Source: Actinoplanes ianthinogenes (lineage in GTDB: Bacteria; Actinomycetota; Actinomycetes; Mycobacteriales; Micromonosporaceae). From it: a stretch of 64,000 nucleotides of DNA. The first letter of the stretch is position 1, and each line of letters begins with the position of its first letter. The notes under the pieces are model-generated. The model was not told where the DNA came from. It worked only from the letters and a program-made list of their open reading frames with translations, and searched no databases. A program made the position numbers and the translations under genes. The stretch is from NCBI RefSeq assembly GCF_018324205.1, contig NZ_AP023356.1, positions 1-64,000 on the forward strand. Direction: 5' to 3'. Shown here piece after piece: positions 18,163 through 26,592 of the stretch.

Positions 18163-18233
18163 TTGACCCGCCGCGGTCGCACCGTCCAGTATTTGTTTGT
18201 CGTTCGATAAACAAGTCTCGTTCGATAAACAAG
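18163..18233 (+). promoter_or_regulatory. Promoter and TetR operator of quinone oxidoreductase gene
   Basis: TTGACC (18163-18168), an 18-nt spacer and CAGTAT (18187-18192) form a promoter pointing right. Immediately downstream, 18193-18214 is a palindrome built as TTGTTT-n-TCG-nn-CGA-n-AAACAA. A second half-site, CGTTCGATAAACAAG, follows at 18219-18233. A repressor here would cover the transcription start. Confidence 0.65.
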
Positions 18234-18244
18234 GGAGACCCACC

Positions 18245-19225
18245 GTGCGCGCTCTCCAGCAGACCTCTTTCGACGGCCCGGGCGACCTGCGCCTGATCAC
18301 CGACGCACCGATGCCCGCGCCCGGACCGGGGGAGGTGCTGATCCGGGTCACCGCCGCCGGGGTGAATTTCGTGGACATCTCGCAGGCCACCGGCACGTTC
18401 GCCGGCGGGCCGCAGCCGCCCTACGTGGCCGGTGTCGAGGCCGCCGGCGAGATCGTCACCCTCGGCGCGGGGGTGACCGGCCCGGCGCCCGGCACCCACG
18501 TCGTCGGCGTCCGCATCGACGGCGGCGCCTTCGCCGAGTACATGGTGCTGCCCGCGGCCGGCGCCGTCCCGGTCCCGGCGGGCTGGACCGGCGAGCAGGC
18601 GCTGGGCCTGCTCGTGAGCCGGCCGACCGCCCTGGCCGCGCTCAGGCAGCTGGGCGGCGTCACCGCCGGGCAGACCGTCCTGATCCACGCCGCCGCCGGC
18701 GGGACCGGGCAGACGGCGGTCACCCTGGCCAAGCACTACGGCGCGACGGTGCTCGCCACCGCCTCGCCCGGCAAGCACGACGTGGTCCGGGCCCTGGGCG
18801 CCGACCACGTCCTCGACTCCCGTCGTCCCGACCTGGCCACCGAGGTGCTGCGGCTGACCGACGGCACCGGCGTCGACCTGGTGCTGGAGTCGGCCGGCGG
18901 CGCCACCTTCGCCGCCAGTCTGGCGGCGGCCAAGCGCGTCACCGGCCGCGTCGTGGTCTACGGCCTGGCCGGCGGCGAGGCCGCGATCACCAACTGGGAC
19001 CTGGTCTATCGGCACCAGGTCCACGTCATCGGCCTGAACATCGGCGTGCTGATCCAGGCCGCCCCGCAGCTTTTCGGTGAGGTCATGGGCGAGTTGTCCG
19101 GGCTGCTCGCGGCCGGCGTGCTCGGTCCCGGCCGGCCCACCGTCCACGACCTGGCCGACGGGCCGAAGGCATTGGCCGAACTCGCGGCGCGGGCGACCGT
19201 GGGAAAGCTGGCCTTGCGACCCTGA
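18245..19225 (+). CDS. Quinone oxidoreductase-like MDR (zeta-crystallin type)
   Basis: 326 aa starting at GTG 18245 behind GGGAGA. The in-frame ATG at 18197 lies inside the operator and is rejected. Zinc-less MDR: APGPGEVLIRVTAAGVNFVDI, the cofactor motif VLIHAAAGGTGQTAVTLAKHYGATVLATA and the quinone oxidoreductase signature region. It reduces quinones or other electrophiles with NADPH. Probably induced when the TetR at 17504 binds its ligand. A SMP-30-like gene follows 9 bp later and is likely co-transcribed. Confidence 0.9.
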   Translation: MRALQQTSFDGPGDLRLITDAPMPAPGPGEVLIRVTAAGVNFVDISQATGTFAGGPQPPYVAGVEAAGEIVTLGAGVTGPAPGTHVVGVRIDGGAFAEYMVLPAAGAVPVPAGWTGEQALGLLVSRPTALAALRQLGGVTAGQTVLIHAAAGGTGQTAVTLAKHYGATVLATASPGKHDVVRALGADHVLDSRRPDLATEVLRLTDGTGVDLVLESAGGATFAASLAAAKRVTGRVVVYGLAGGEAAITNWDLVYRHQVHVIGLNIGVLIQAAPQLFGEVMGELSGLLAAGVLGPGRPTVHDLADGPKALAELAARATVGKLALRP

Positions 19226-19234
19226 ACAGTCACG

Positions 19235-20233
19235 ATGTTGGATGTCGCCATGCCCCGCCGTCTGATCAAGCCCCGCCCCTGGACGCCGCCGCCCCTGACC
19301 GACCCGGGCCCGACCGCGCCGCTCCGGGTCGACCGGCTGCTGCCGACCGGCGGGCGCGGCCCCGAGGACGTCGTCTTCGACCACGACGGGCGGATCGTCA
19401 CCGGGCTCGCGGACGGGCGGATCGTCCGGATCGACCCGGTGACCGGGGAACGGAGCGTGCTGGCCGAGACCGGTGGACGCCCGCTCGGTCTGCACCCGCG
19501 GGTCGACGGCGGGGTGCTGATCTGTGACCACGACCGGGGGCTGCTCGAGGCACGGCCGGACGGCAGCGTGCACGTCCTGGTGGACACCGTGGACGGCGAG
19601 CCGCTCACCTTCGCCAGCAACGTGGTGGAGACGCGGGACGGGACCATCTGGTTCACCACGTCGACCAGCCGGTGGAACCTCGACGAGCATCTCGGCGACA
19701 TCGTCGAGCACACCTGCACCGGCCGGCTGGTGCGCCGCGACCCGGACGGCACGGTGACCACCGTGCTGCCGGAGTTGAAGTTCGGCAACGGCCTGGTGCT
19801 GGCGCCGGACGAGTCGTACCTGCTGGTGGCCGAGACGGCCGGGTACCGGATCCGGCGGCACCGGCTGACCGGGCCGGGCGCCGGGCGTACCGAGGTGCTG
19901 GTCGAGGGGCTGGCCGGGTTCCCGGACAACATGTGGCTGGGCAGCGACGGGCTGCTCTGGGTGGCGATCGCCGCGCCCCGCAACCCATTGATCGACCGGC
20001 TGCTGCCCGGCCACGCCCTGCTGCGCACGCTGGTCTGGAACCTGCCGGAGGCGGTCCGCCCGAAAGCCGCCCCGATCGCCTGGGTGATGGCCTTCGACCT
20101 GGACGGGACCAGGGTGCACGACCTGCGCGCCACCGACGGGTCGTACGGCTTCGTCACCTCGGTCGCCGAGCGCGACGGCGTCCTGGTCGCCGGGAGCCTG
20201 ACCGCCGCCGACATCGCGGTGCTGACCCTCTGA
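19235..20233 (+). CDS. SMP-30/strictosidine synthase-like six-bladed beta-propeller
   Basis: 332 aa. Blades show PEDVVFDHDGRIVTGLADGRIVRIDP, GVLICDHDRGLLEARPDG, TIWFTTSTSRWNLDE, NGLVLAPDESYLLVAETAGYRIRRH, GFPDNMWLGSDGLLWVAIAAPRNPLIDRLL and a C-terminal VTSVAERDGVLVAGSL. This order matches the arylesterase/strictosidine-synthase-like branch, which are calcium-dependent hydrolases of lactones or esters. No signal peptide is visible. Start uncertain: ATG 19235 or ATG 19250 (MPRRLIKPRPW). It lies 9 bp after the quinone oxidoreductase gene. Confidence 0.85.
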   Translation: MLDVAMPRRLIKPRPWTPPPLTDPGPTAPLRVDRLLPTGGRGPEDVVFDHDGRIVTGLADGRIVRIDPVTGERSVLAETGGRPLGLHPRVDGGVLICDHDRGLLEARPDGSVHVLVDTVDGEPLTFASNVVETRDGTIWFTTSTSRWNLDEHLGDIVEHTCTGRLVRRDPDGTVTTVLPELKFGNGLVLAPDESYLLVAETAGYRIRRHRLTGPGAGRTEVLVEGLAGFPDNMWLGSDGLLWVAIAAPRNPLIDRLLPGHALLRTLVWNLPEAVRPKAAPIAWVMAFDLDGTRVHDLRATDGSYGFVTSVAERDGVLVAGSLTAADIAVLTL

Positions 20234-20234
20234 C

Positions 20235-20515
20235 TCAGCCGGTGGTGATCACCGGCGTGCAGTTCTCCCGGCGCGGGGTGTCGCGCCACAGGCAGATCCG
20301 CAGGCTCACCGGCTGGCCGCCGATCGTGGTCGCGACCGCCGGCGTGTGCACGTATCCGCGTTCCGTGACGGGCAGGCGCACCGGGCAGTCGTGCCACGCC
20401 CCGCCGGGCACCTGCCATCGGACCGTGGCGCCGCCGGCCTGTGGGCGGTGGTCGTCGGAGCCGGCCCGCCCCCAGTAGTACGTGGCGTCCCGGTACCGCG
20501 CATACCGCGCCGACG
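20235..20515 (-). pseudogene. 3' fragment of a secreted-protein-like gene
   Basis: A coding-like stretch reads RDATYYWGRAGSDDH, ATVRWQVPGGAWHDCPVRLPV, TERGYVHTPAVATTIGG and SLRICLWRDTPRRENCTPVITTG before the stop at 20235. Two spaced Cys and many beta-like strands suggest an exported domain. Upstream (beyond about 20515) the frame turns Arg-rich and loses coding character. No signal peptide or start is found, so this is probably the surviving C-terminus of a truncated gene. Family not recognised. Confidence 0.45.
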
Positions 20516-20602
20516 ATCTGCCTGCGGGCCGGCACCGGCTTCGCCCGCAAGCCCGCCTCCAGCGACCGCGGCGGCTCACACGACTGGGCCTACGGCTGCT
20601 GA
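20487..20602 (+). pseudogene. Short C-terminal gene remnant, opposite orientation
   Basis: A plus-strand frame reads TICLRAGTGFARKPASSDRGG then SHDWAYGC and stops at 20600-20602. It has coding-like composition but no start. It abuts the minus-strand fragment at about 20487-20515, as if two broken genes or an inverted piece met here. The rest of 20603-20682 holds the PadR promoter. Confidence 0.3.
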
Positions 20603-20659
20603 TCTCCCCCGACCCGGGCCGGTACGGCAACGCGCCGGTCCGGGTATGTACTTGGCGTA

Positions 20660-20672
20660 TACGCTCAGCGTA
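20660..20672. promoter_or_regulatory. Palindrome in PadR/ABC operon promoter
   Basis: TACGCT-c-AGCGTA is a perfect 13-bp palindrome 10 bp before the PadR start codon. It is a candidate autoregulatory operator. Confidence 0.6.
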
Positions 20673-20682
20673 CAGTGGCGGC

Positions 20683-21216
20683 ATGAGCGTTCCCCTGACC
20701 CTCCTCGGCCTGCTCGAACGCGCGCCGAGCCACGGCTACGACCTGAAACGCGATTACGACACGTTCTTCGGGGTCGGCAAGTCCCTGTCCTTCGGGCAGG
20801 TCTACGCGACGCTGAGCCGCCTCACCCGGGACGGCAAGGTGGTGATGGACGAGGTGGCGCCCGGCGACGGCCCGGACCGCAAGCGTTACGTGATCACCGA
20901 GCAGGGCGCCACCGAGGTGAGCGCCTGGCTGGCCGACCCGGTCGCGCCCGAGCCGCACCTGCAGAGCGTGCTGTTCACCAAGGTGGTGCTGGCGCTGATG
21001 CTGGACCGGCCGGCCGAGGCCTATCTCGACGCCCAGCGCCAGGCGCACGTCGCCCGGATGCGCGAGCTCACCACGGTCAAGCGGTCCGGTGGGCTGGTCG
21101 AGGGGCTGCTCGCCGACCACGGGCTGTTCCATCTGGAGGCCGATCTGCGGTGGATCGACACGACGTCGGCACGGCTCGACGCTTTGCGTACGCAAATCCG
21201 TGGGGTGAAACCGTGA
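20683..21216 (+). CDS. PadR-family regulator of ABC exporter operon
   Basis: 177 aa. MSVPLTLLGLLERAPSHGYDLKRDYDTFFG is the PadR winged-helix opening, followed by GQVYATLSRLTRDGKVVMDEV, RKRYVITEQGATEVSAWL and a C-terminal helical domain. ATG 20683 sits just after the TACGCTcAGCGTA palindrome. Its stop overlaps the GTG start of the ABC ATPase gene (GTGA), so the regulator and transporter are made together. This layout is common for drug- or peptide-responsive MacB-like exporters in actinobacteria. Confidence 0.9.
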   Translation: MSVPLTLLGLLERAPSHGYDLKRDYDTFFGVGKSLSFGQVYATLSRLTRDGKVVMDEVAPGDGPDRKRYVITEQGATEVSAWLADPVAPEPHLQSVLFTKVVLALMLDRPAEAYLDAQRQAHVARMRELTTVKRSGGLVEGLLADHGLFHLEADLRWIDTTSARLDALRTQIRGVKP

Positions 21217-21896
21217 CCGCCGCACTCGCCGCACGCGGCGTCGCGTTGTCCTTCGGCGCCACACCCGCGCTGCGTGGCGCCGACCTGGCCGTCGCCGAGG
21301 GTGAGATCGTGGCCGTGATGGGCCCGAGCGGCTCCGGCAAGTCCACGCTGCTGCACTGCCTGGCCGGCATCCTGGTGCCGGACTCCGGCGAGATCCACTT
21401 CGACGGCGCCCGGATCGACAACCTGACCGAGACGGCCCGCAGCGAGTTGCGCCGCGACCGATTCGGGTTCGTGTTCCAATTCGGTCAGCTGGTGCCGGAG
21501 CTGTCGGCGGTGGAGAACGTCGCGCTGCCCCTGCTGCTGAGCGGGGTCCGCCGCGACGCCGCGACCCGGCAGGCGCGCGAGTGGTTCGGCCGGCTCGGCC
21601 TCGACGGGCTGGAGGGGCGCCGGTCCGGTGAGCTCTCCGGCGGGCAGGCGCAGCGGGTGGCGCTGGCTCGCGGGCTGGTCGCGCGGCCGCGGGTGCTCTT
21701 CGCCGATGAGCCGACCGGGGCGCTCGACTCGTTCACCGGCGAGCAGGTGATGGAGCTGCTGGTGGGCGCGGCGCGGGAGCAGGGCACCACCGTGGTGCTG
21801 GTGACCCACGAGGGGCGGGTCGCGGCGTACGCGGACCGCCTCGTCATGGTCCGCGACGGCCGGGTGACCACCCCCTCGGAGGTTACCGTCCCATGA
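21213..21896 (+). CDS. ABC transporter ATP-binding protein (LolD/MacB-type)
   Basis: 227 aa from GTG 21213, which overlaps the PadR stop by four bases. Walker A is MGPSGSGKSTLLHCLAG, the Q-loop is FVFQFGQLVPELSAVENV, the signature is LSGGQAQRVALARGLV, Walker B is VLFADEPTGALDS and the switch His is in VLVTHEGRVAAYADR. It pairs with the FtsX-like permease that follows with an ATGA overlap. Together they form a type VII-like (MacB) exporter or mechanotransmitter without an outer-membrane partner. Substrate unknown. Confidence 0.93.
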   Translation: MTAALAARGVALSFGATPALRGADLAVAEGEIVAVMGPSGSGKSTLLHCLAGILVPDSGEIHFDGARIDNLTETARSELRRDRFGFVFQFGQLVPELSAVENVALPLLLSGVRRDAATRQAREWFGRLGLDGLEGRRSGELSGGQAQRVALARGLVARPRVLFADEPTGALDSFTGEQVMELLVGAAREQGTTVVLVTHEGRVAAYADRLVMVRDGRVTTPSEVTVP

Positions 21897-24118
21897 TCAG
21901 ACTCGGACTGCGCCTCGCCGTGGCCGGTGGCCGCGAGGCGATCACCCGGCTCGCCGTGCTGGCCGCCGCGGTCGCGATCGGCGTCGGCATGCTGCTCGCC
22001 GCCGTCGCCGGGATCAACGCGGTCAGCGCGCAGAACCTGCGGTACTCCTGGCTGAACAGCGCCGTGACCAGTGCCGCCACCGGCCCCGAGGCCCGCGACC
22101 CGGCACTGTGGGTGGTGCGGGAGGACTTCTTCGCCGGCAGCCCGATGGCCCGCGTCGACGTCGCGGTCTCCGGCCCGGACGGTCCGGTCCCGCCCGGCCT
22201 GAGCGCCCTGCCCGGCCCCGGGGAGTACGTGGTCTCCCCCGCCCTCGACCGCCTGCTGCGCGAGCGTCCCGCCGACCAGCTGCGCGACCGCTTCCCCGGT
22301 CACCAGGCCGGCGTCCTCGGCCGGGCGGCGCTGCCCTCGCCCGACTCGCTGATCGTCATCGTCGGCGGCACCCGGGCGGAGGTCGGTCGCATCACGGGGG
22401 CGACCGAGATCACCCGGATGGTCAGCATCTCGCCGGACAAGTGCCACGACTGCGTGATCGGCCTCGGCTCCAACGGCATCGTGCTGACCCTGTCGGTCGT
22501 CGCGGCCGCCCTGCTCTTCCCGCTGCTGATCTTCATCGGCACGGCCACCCGGATCTCCGCGGCCCGGCGTGAGCAGCGGTTCGCCGCGATGCGGCTGGTC
22601 GGCGCCACACCCCGGCAGATCACCCAGATCGCCGTGATCGAGTCGACCATCGCGGCGGCCACCGGCGCGATCGCCGGGTTCGGCGTGTTCTTCGCGGCCC
22701 GGGCCGGACTGGCCCGCATCCCGTTCACCGGGCAGCCGTTCTTCCTCGACGACCTGTCGCTGACCCCGATCCAGGTGCTGGTGGCCGCCTTCGGTGTCCC
22801 GCTCGCCGCCGCCCTCGCCGCCTGGATCGCGCTGCGCCGGGTCCGGATCTCCCCGCTCGGCGTGACTCGCCGGGTCACGCCGCGACCGCCGCGGGCCTGG
22901 CGGGTGCTCCCGCTGCTGGCCGGGCTCGCCGAGCTGGCCTACCTGGTCGGCAACCGGCCGCGGACCACCGAGGGCCAACTCTTCGGCTACCTGTCCGGGA
23001 TCCTGATCGTGATGACCGGCCTGATGATCGCCGGACCGTGGCTCACCATGGTCGGCTCCCGGCTGCTCGCCCGCCGGGCCCGCCGGGTCGCGACGCTGAT
23101 CGCCGGGCGACGACTCGCCGACGATCCGCGCGCCGGGTTCCGCGCGGTCAGCGGGCTGATGCTGGCCCTCTTCGTGACCAGCACCGCGACCGGCGTGATC
23201 ACCGCGATCGTCGCCGAGCGCTCCAGCGGCACCCCGGGCTCGGCCGGGCACGACTTCGTGTCGGTGGCCACGCTGCCCGAGGACGTGGGTGTGCCCGCCG
23301 CCGGCATCACCGCCGGCGGTCACCTGATTCGCGTCAACCCGGACCTGCGGCGCGAGTCGCACTTCGAGGTCCGGGACGGCCAGGTGGTGAGCAGCGACAT
23401 CAGCCTGCCGGGTCTGCTCTCGTGCGCCGAGCTGGCGACGATCCCCGGCGCCGGGACCTGCCCGGCCGGAGCCGAGGTCGCCCAGGTCTTCCCGGATCTG
23501 ACCGCGCCGGATTACCTGCCCCACACCGCGGCCGGCCCGTCCTGGCCCGCTTCCCCGCGCACCGCCGCCGAACTGGCCAAACTCAACGTCATCGACGTCG
23601 TGGTGCCGACCGACGGCACGACCGCCGCCATCGAGCGCGCCCGCACCACGCTGAACAAGGATTTCCCGTACGGCCGGGGAGCCGCCACCGAGGCCGATTA
23701 CGCCAGCGACTTCACCCGTCAGCTGAATCAGTTCCAGCGCCTGGCCGACGTCGTCATCGTCGCCAGCCTGGTGATCGCCGGATGCAGCCTGGCCGTCAGC
23801 GTCACCGGTGGCCTGACCGAACGCTGGCGCCCGTTCGCCCTGCTGCGCCTGACCGGAGTCCGCCTGTCCGAACTCCGCCGCGTCGTAGCCCTGGAGACGA
23901 CGGTCCCGCTCCTGGCCGTCTCGACCGTCGCCATCGGCGTCGGTTTCGTCGCCGCCCACCTGTTCCTGCGCTCCCAGATGCAGTACAACCTGCACGCCCC
24001 CGGTCCCACCTACTACGTGATCGTGGTCGTCGGCCTGCTCGCCTCCGTCGCCGTCATCACCTCGACGATGCCCCTGCTCAACCGCATCACCGCCCCGGAG
24101 GCCGCCCGCAACGAATAG
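21893..24118 (+). CDS. FtsX-like permease of ABC exporter
   Basis: 741 aa with a duplicated architecture: helix (about residues 15-40), large extracytoplasmic domain, three helices (IVLTLSVVAAALLFPLLIFIGTATR... VIESTIAAATGAIAGFGVFFAARAG), then a second set ending in three C-terminal helices (VVIVASLVIAGCSLAVSVTGGL, LETTVPLLAVSTVAIGVGFVAAHLFL, YVIVVVGLLASVAVITSTMPLL). Coupling segment RREQRFAAMRLVGATPRQITQIAV is typical of FtsX/MacB proteins. A CHDC motif in the first outer domain and C/C pairs in the second could form disulfides. Last gene of the operon. Confidence 0.9.
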   Translation: MIRLGLRLAVAGGREAITRLAVLAAAVAIGVGMLLAAVAGINAVSAQNLRYSWLNSAVTSAATGPEARDPALWVVREDFFAGSPMARVDVAVSGPDGPVPPGLSALPGPGEYVVSPALDRLLRERPADQLRDRFPGHQAGVLGRAALPSPDSLIVIVGGTRAEVGRITGATEITRMVSISPDKCHDCVIGLGSNGIVLTLSVVAAALLFPLLIFIGTATRISAARREQRFAAMRLVGATPRQITQIAVIESTIAAATGAIAGFGVFFAARAGLARIPFTGQPFFLDDLSLTPIQVLVAAFGVPLAAALAAWIALRRVRISPLGVTRRVTPRPPRAWRVLPLLAGLAELAYLVGNRPRTTEGQLFGYLSGILIVMTGLMIAGPWLTMVGSRLLARRARRVATLIAGRRLADDPRAGFRAVSGLMLALFVTSTATGVITAIVAERSSGTPGSAGHDFVSVATLPEDVGVPAAGITAGGHLIRVNPDLRRESHFEVRDGQVVSSDISLPGLLSCAELATIPGAGTCPAGAEVAQVFPDLTAPDYLPHTAAGPSWPASPRTAAELAKLNVIDVVVPTDGTTAAIERARTTLNKDFPYGRGAATEADYASDFTRQLNQFQRLADVVIVASLVIAGCSLAVSVTGGLTERWRPFALLRLTGVRLSELRRVVALETTVPLLAVSTVAIGVGFVAAHLFLRSQMQYNLHAPGPTYYVIVVVGLLASVAVITSTMPLLNRITAPEAARNE

Positions 24119-24163
24119 ACCGCTGCCCCGCTCCGGGCCCGCTTGGCCTTCCGGCCGCCGCTC

Positions 24164-24181
24164 TTTCGGTACGCCCAGGGC
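24164..24181 (+). repeat. Dispersed motif copy, convergent gap
   Basis: TTTCGGTACGCCCAGGGC, 46 bp after the permease stop, followed by the same CACTCCCGC tail as the copy at 3583. Confidence 0.5.
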
Positions 24182-24240
24182 ACTCCCGCCCCGCCCGGGC
24201 GGCCGGGTTCCGGCCGAGCTCAGGTCCGCCTCGACGGGCA

Positions 24241-24283
24241 GGGGTTCGGCCGGCGCTCCGTGCGAAGCCGGCGGCCGAACCCC
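24241..24283. terminator. Strong hairpin between convergent genes
   Basis: ggggttcggccg (24241-24252) pairs perfectly with cggccgaacccc (24272-24283), and further pairing of ccggc/gccgg extends the stem inward. Likely bidirectional terminator. Confidence 0.65.
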
Positions 24284-24285
24284 GG

Positions 24286-25239
24286 TCAGGGCAGGGTGAC
24301 GACCTGAGCGGCGTAGGAGAGGCCGGCGCCGAAGCCGACGAGCAGTGCGGGACCCTCCGTGTCGGACAGGGTGGCCATGGCCTGAGGGATGGAGGCCGCG
24401 CCGGTGTTGCCGTTGGTGGTGATGTCGGTGGCCACCCGCACGTGCGGGCCGAGTTCCAGGGCCTTGGCGGTGGCCGAGATGATCCGCAGGTTGGCCTGGT
24501 GAGGAATGAAAGCCGCCAGGTCGGCCGCGGCGATGCCCGCCGCGTCGAGCGCGCGTCTGGCCAGGTCGGGGACGATGGAGGTCGCCCAGCGGAAGACCTC
24601 GGGGCCGGCCATGCGCAGGATGCCCGCCTCGTCGTACCGCAGCAGCTCGCTTCCGGAGCCGTCGGCGCCCCACACCACCGGGCCGATCTCGCACGTCTGC
24701 GCCGGCCCGATGACCACCGCGCCGGCGCCGTCGCCGAACAGGAACGCCGTGCTGCGGTCACGCTCGTCGATGATGTCGGTCATGCGCTCGGAGCCGACCA
24801 CGACCACGTAGCCGGCCGAGCCGCTGCGGACGAGCGCGTCGGCGGTCGCGAGTGCGTACGGGAATCCGGCGCACGCCGCTCCCAGATCCATCGCGGCAGC
24901 CCGGGTGGCTCCCAGCGCGGTGGCGACCAGGGGTGCCGCGGAGGCCGCGCCGCTGCGGTGGGACATCGTCGCCACCAGGACGGCCGAGACGTCCGCCGGA
25001 TCGACGCCCGCGGCGGCCAAGGCCTTGGAGGCGGCCGTCACGGCCATCATGACCAGATCCTCGTCGGGTGCGGCACGCCGACGGGACTCGATGCCGCAGC
25101 GGCGGCGGATCCACTCGTCGCTCGAGTCGATCAGGGCGGCGATCGGCTCGTTGCCCACCTCGGTCCGCGGACGGTAGGAGGCGACGCTCAGGATGCGCGA
25201 TCCGGGGTGACCGGCAGGACGCTGCAATGGAGTGGCCAT
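24286..25239 (-). CDS. 3-oxoacyl-ACP synthase III (FabH/KAS III family)
   Basis: About 317 aa thiolase-fold enzyme. Catalytic triad in order: Cys in LGAACAGFPYAL, His in IPHQANLRII and Asn in NGNTGAASIP; the glycine-rich end is GFGAGLSYAAQVV. KAS III enzymes condense an acyl-CoA starter with malonyl-ACP. As a stand-alone copy far from fabD/acpP it could serve a specialised pathway or be a 3-oxopimeloyl/ketoacyl variant. The Met at 25239 (MATPLQRP) is the likelier start than 25257. Convergent with the ABC permease, separated by a hairpin. Confidence 0.9.
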   Translation of the reverse strand: MATPLQRPAGHPGSRILSVASYRPRTEVGNEPIAALIDSSDEWIRRRCGIESRRRAAPDEDLVMMAVTAASKALAAAGVDPADVSAVLVATMSHRSGAASAAPLVATALGATRAAAMDLGAACAGFPYALATADALVRSGSAGYVVVVGSERMTDIIDERDRSTAFLFGDGAGAVVIGPAQTCEIGPVVWGADGSGSELLRYDEAGILRMAGPEVFRWATSIVPDLARRALDAAGIAAADLAAFIPHQANLRIISATAKALELGPHVRVATDITTNGNTGAASIPQAMATLSDTEGPALLVGFGAGLSYAAQVVTLP

Positions 25240-25348
25240 GGTCAGCAATCCAAGCATGCCCGGCTGGGTGCACTCCGATTTCCAAGTTCCCCGCCGGTAA
25301 CCAGGCGTTCGCCGGTGACCTGGCGTAACGGCGGGGCTGGGTGCGGAT

Positions 25349-25366
25349 GCTCCGGGCGTACCGAAA
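25349..25366 (-). repeat. Dispersed motif copy upstream of MFS gene
   Basis: Minus strand TTTCGGTACGCCCGGAGC, the closest match to the consensus, in the divergent gap 38 bp before the MFS start. Confidence 0.5.
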
Positions 25367-25403
25367 GAATGGGGTGATCGGAACCGACAGCGGATGGTGA
25401 GCG

Positions 25404-26549
25404 GTGCGGCAGATGTGGCCGCTTTATGCGGCGGGGTTCACGACCGCCTTCGGGGCGCATGCGATCGCGGCGAACCTGGGTGGATTCTCCGACGACGCGG
25501 TCACCTCGCTGATGGTGCTGGGTGGGCTGCTGGCGCTCTACGACGGGGCTGAGGTGCTGCTCAAGCCGGTGTTCGGCAGTCTCGCCGACCGGATCGGGGC
25601 GCGGCCGGTGCTGCTCGGCGGGCTGATCGCGTTCGCCGGCGCGTCGGCGGTGTTCGTGGTCGCCGACCGGCCCGGCTGGCTGTGGGTGGCACGGCTCGGG
25701 CAGGGCGCGGCCGCCTCGGCGTTCTCCCCGTCGGCGTCGTCGCTGGTCGCCCGCCTGAATCCGGCGGCCAGGCACGGGCGGGCGTTCGGGTCCTACGGCT
25801 TCTACAAGTCGCTCGGGTACACCTGCGGGCCGCTGCTGGGCGGGGTGCTGGTCTGGGCGGGCGGGCTGCGGCTGCTGTTCGCGGTGCTGACCGTGCTGGG
25901 CATCGTGGTCGCGGGGTGGGCGTTCCTGGCGGTGCCGGTGGTGGCGCCGCTGCCGAAGGCGCGGCAGACCGTTCTCGACCTGGCCCGCCGGCTGAGCTCG
26001 CCGGCCTTCCTCGGGCCGACGCTGGCGCTGGCCGCCTCGACCGCGGGACTGTCGGTCGGCGTCGGGTTCCTGCCGGTCTCCGGCCGGGCGGCCGGGCTGG
26101 GCACGGTGGCGACCGGGGCGGCGGTCTCGGTGCTGGCGCTGTGCGCGGCGCTGGTGCAGCCGCGGGCCGGTCGCGCTCTCGACGACGGGCGGCTCGGCAC
26201 GCGTACGGGACTGACGGCGGGGCTGGTGGTGACCGCGGCCGGGCTGGCCACGGCGATGCTGCCGGGACTGGGCGGGGTGCTGGCCGCCGCGACGCTGATC
26301 GGGGCCGGTACCGGACTGATCACGCCGCTGGCCTTCGCGGCGCTGGCGGCCAGCACGTCGCCGGAGCGGCTCGGGCAGACGATGGGCACCGCGGAGCTGG
26401 GCCGCGAGCTGGGGGACGCCGGTGGGCCGCTGCTGGTCGCGACGGTGGCCACCGCTGCCGGGCTGAGCTGGGGTTTCGGGGTGCTGGCCGGCCTGATCGG
26501 GGTGGGCGCGGTGGTCGCGGTCTCGCAGACCCGCCGGGCGGCCGCCTGA
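25404..26549 (+). CDS. MFS transporter (DHA1-like, 12 helices)
   Basis: 381 aa, GTG start. Twelve hydrophobic segments in two halves. The loop 2-3 motif reads GSLADRIGARPVLLGG, close to the MFS consensus G-x-LaDrxGrk. The half-repeat FGSYGFYKSLGYTCGPLLGGVL is typical of drug/metabolite:H+ antiporters. Compact loops and lack of a signal peptide fit an inner-membrane exporter. A ROK regulator gene follows 43 bp downstream with its own -10 box, so co-regulation is possible but not certain. Confidence 0.88.
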   Translation: MRQMWPLYAAGFTTAFGAHAIAANLGGFSDDAVTSLMVLGGLLALYDGAEVLLKPVFGSLADRIGARPVLLGGLIAFAGASAVFVVADRPGWLWVARLGQGAAASAFSPSASSLVARLNPAARHGRAFGSYGFYKSLGYTCGPLLGGVLVWAGGLRLLFAVLTVLGIVVAGWAFLAVPVVAPLPKARQTVLDLARRLSSPAFLGPTLALAASTAGLSVGVGFLPVSGRAAGLGTVATGAAVSVLALCAALVQPRAGRALDDGRLGTRTGLTAGLVVTAAGLATAMLPGLGGVLAAATLIGAGTGLITPLAFAALAASTSPERLGQTMGTAELGRELGDAGGPLLVATVATAAGLSWGFGVLAGLIGVGAVVAVSQTRRAAA

Positions 26550-26592
26550 TCACCCGCACGATGTCGCCGTTCCGGGGCCCTAACCTGGCACC

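Noticed and set aside
21485-24694. 1069-residue minus-strand protein opposite the ABC permease
   Set aside because: Gly/Asp/Gln-rich shadow of the ABC ATPase and permease genes.
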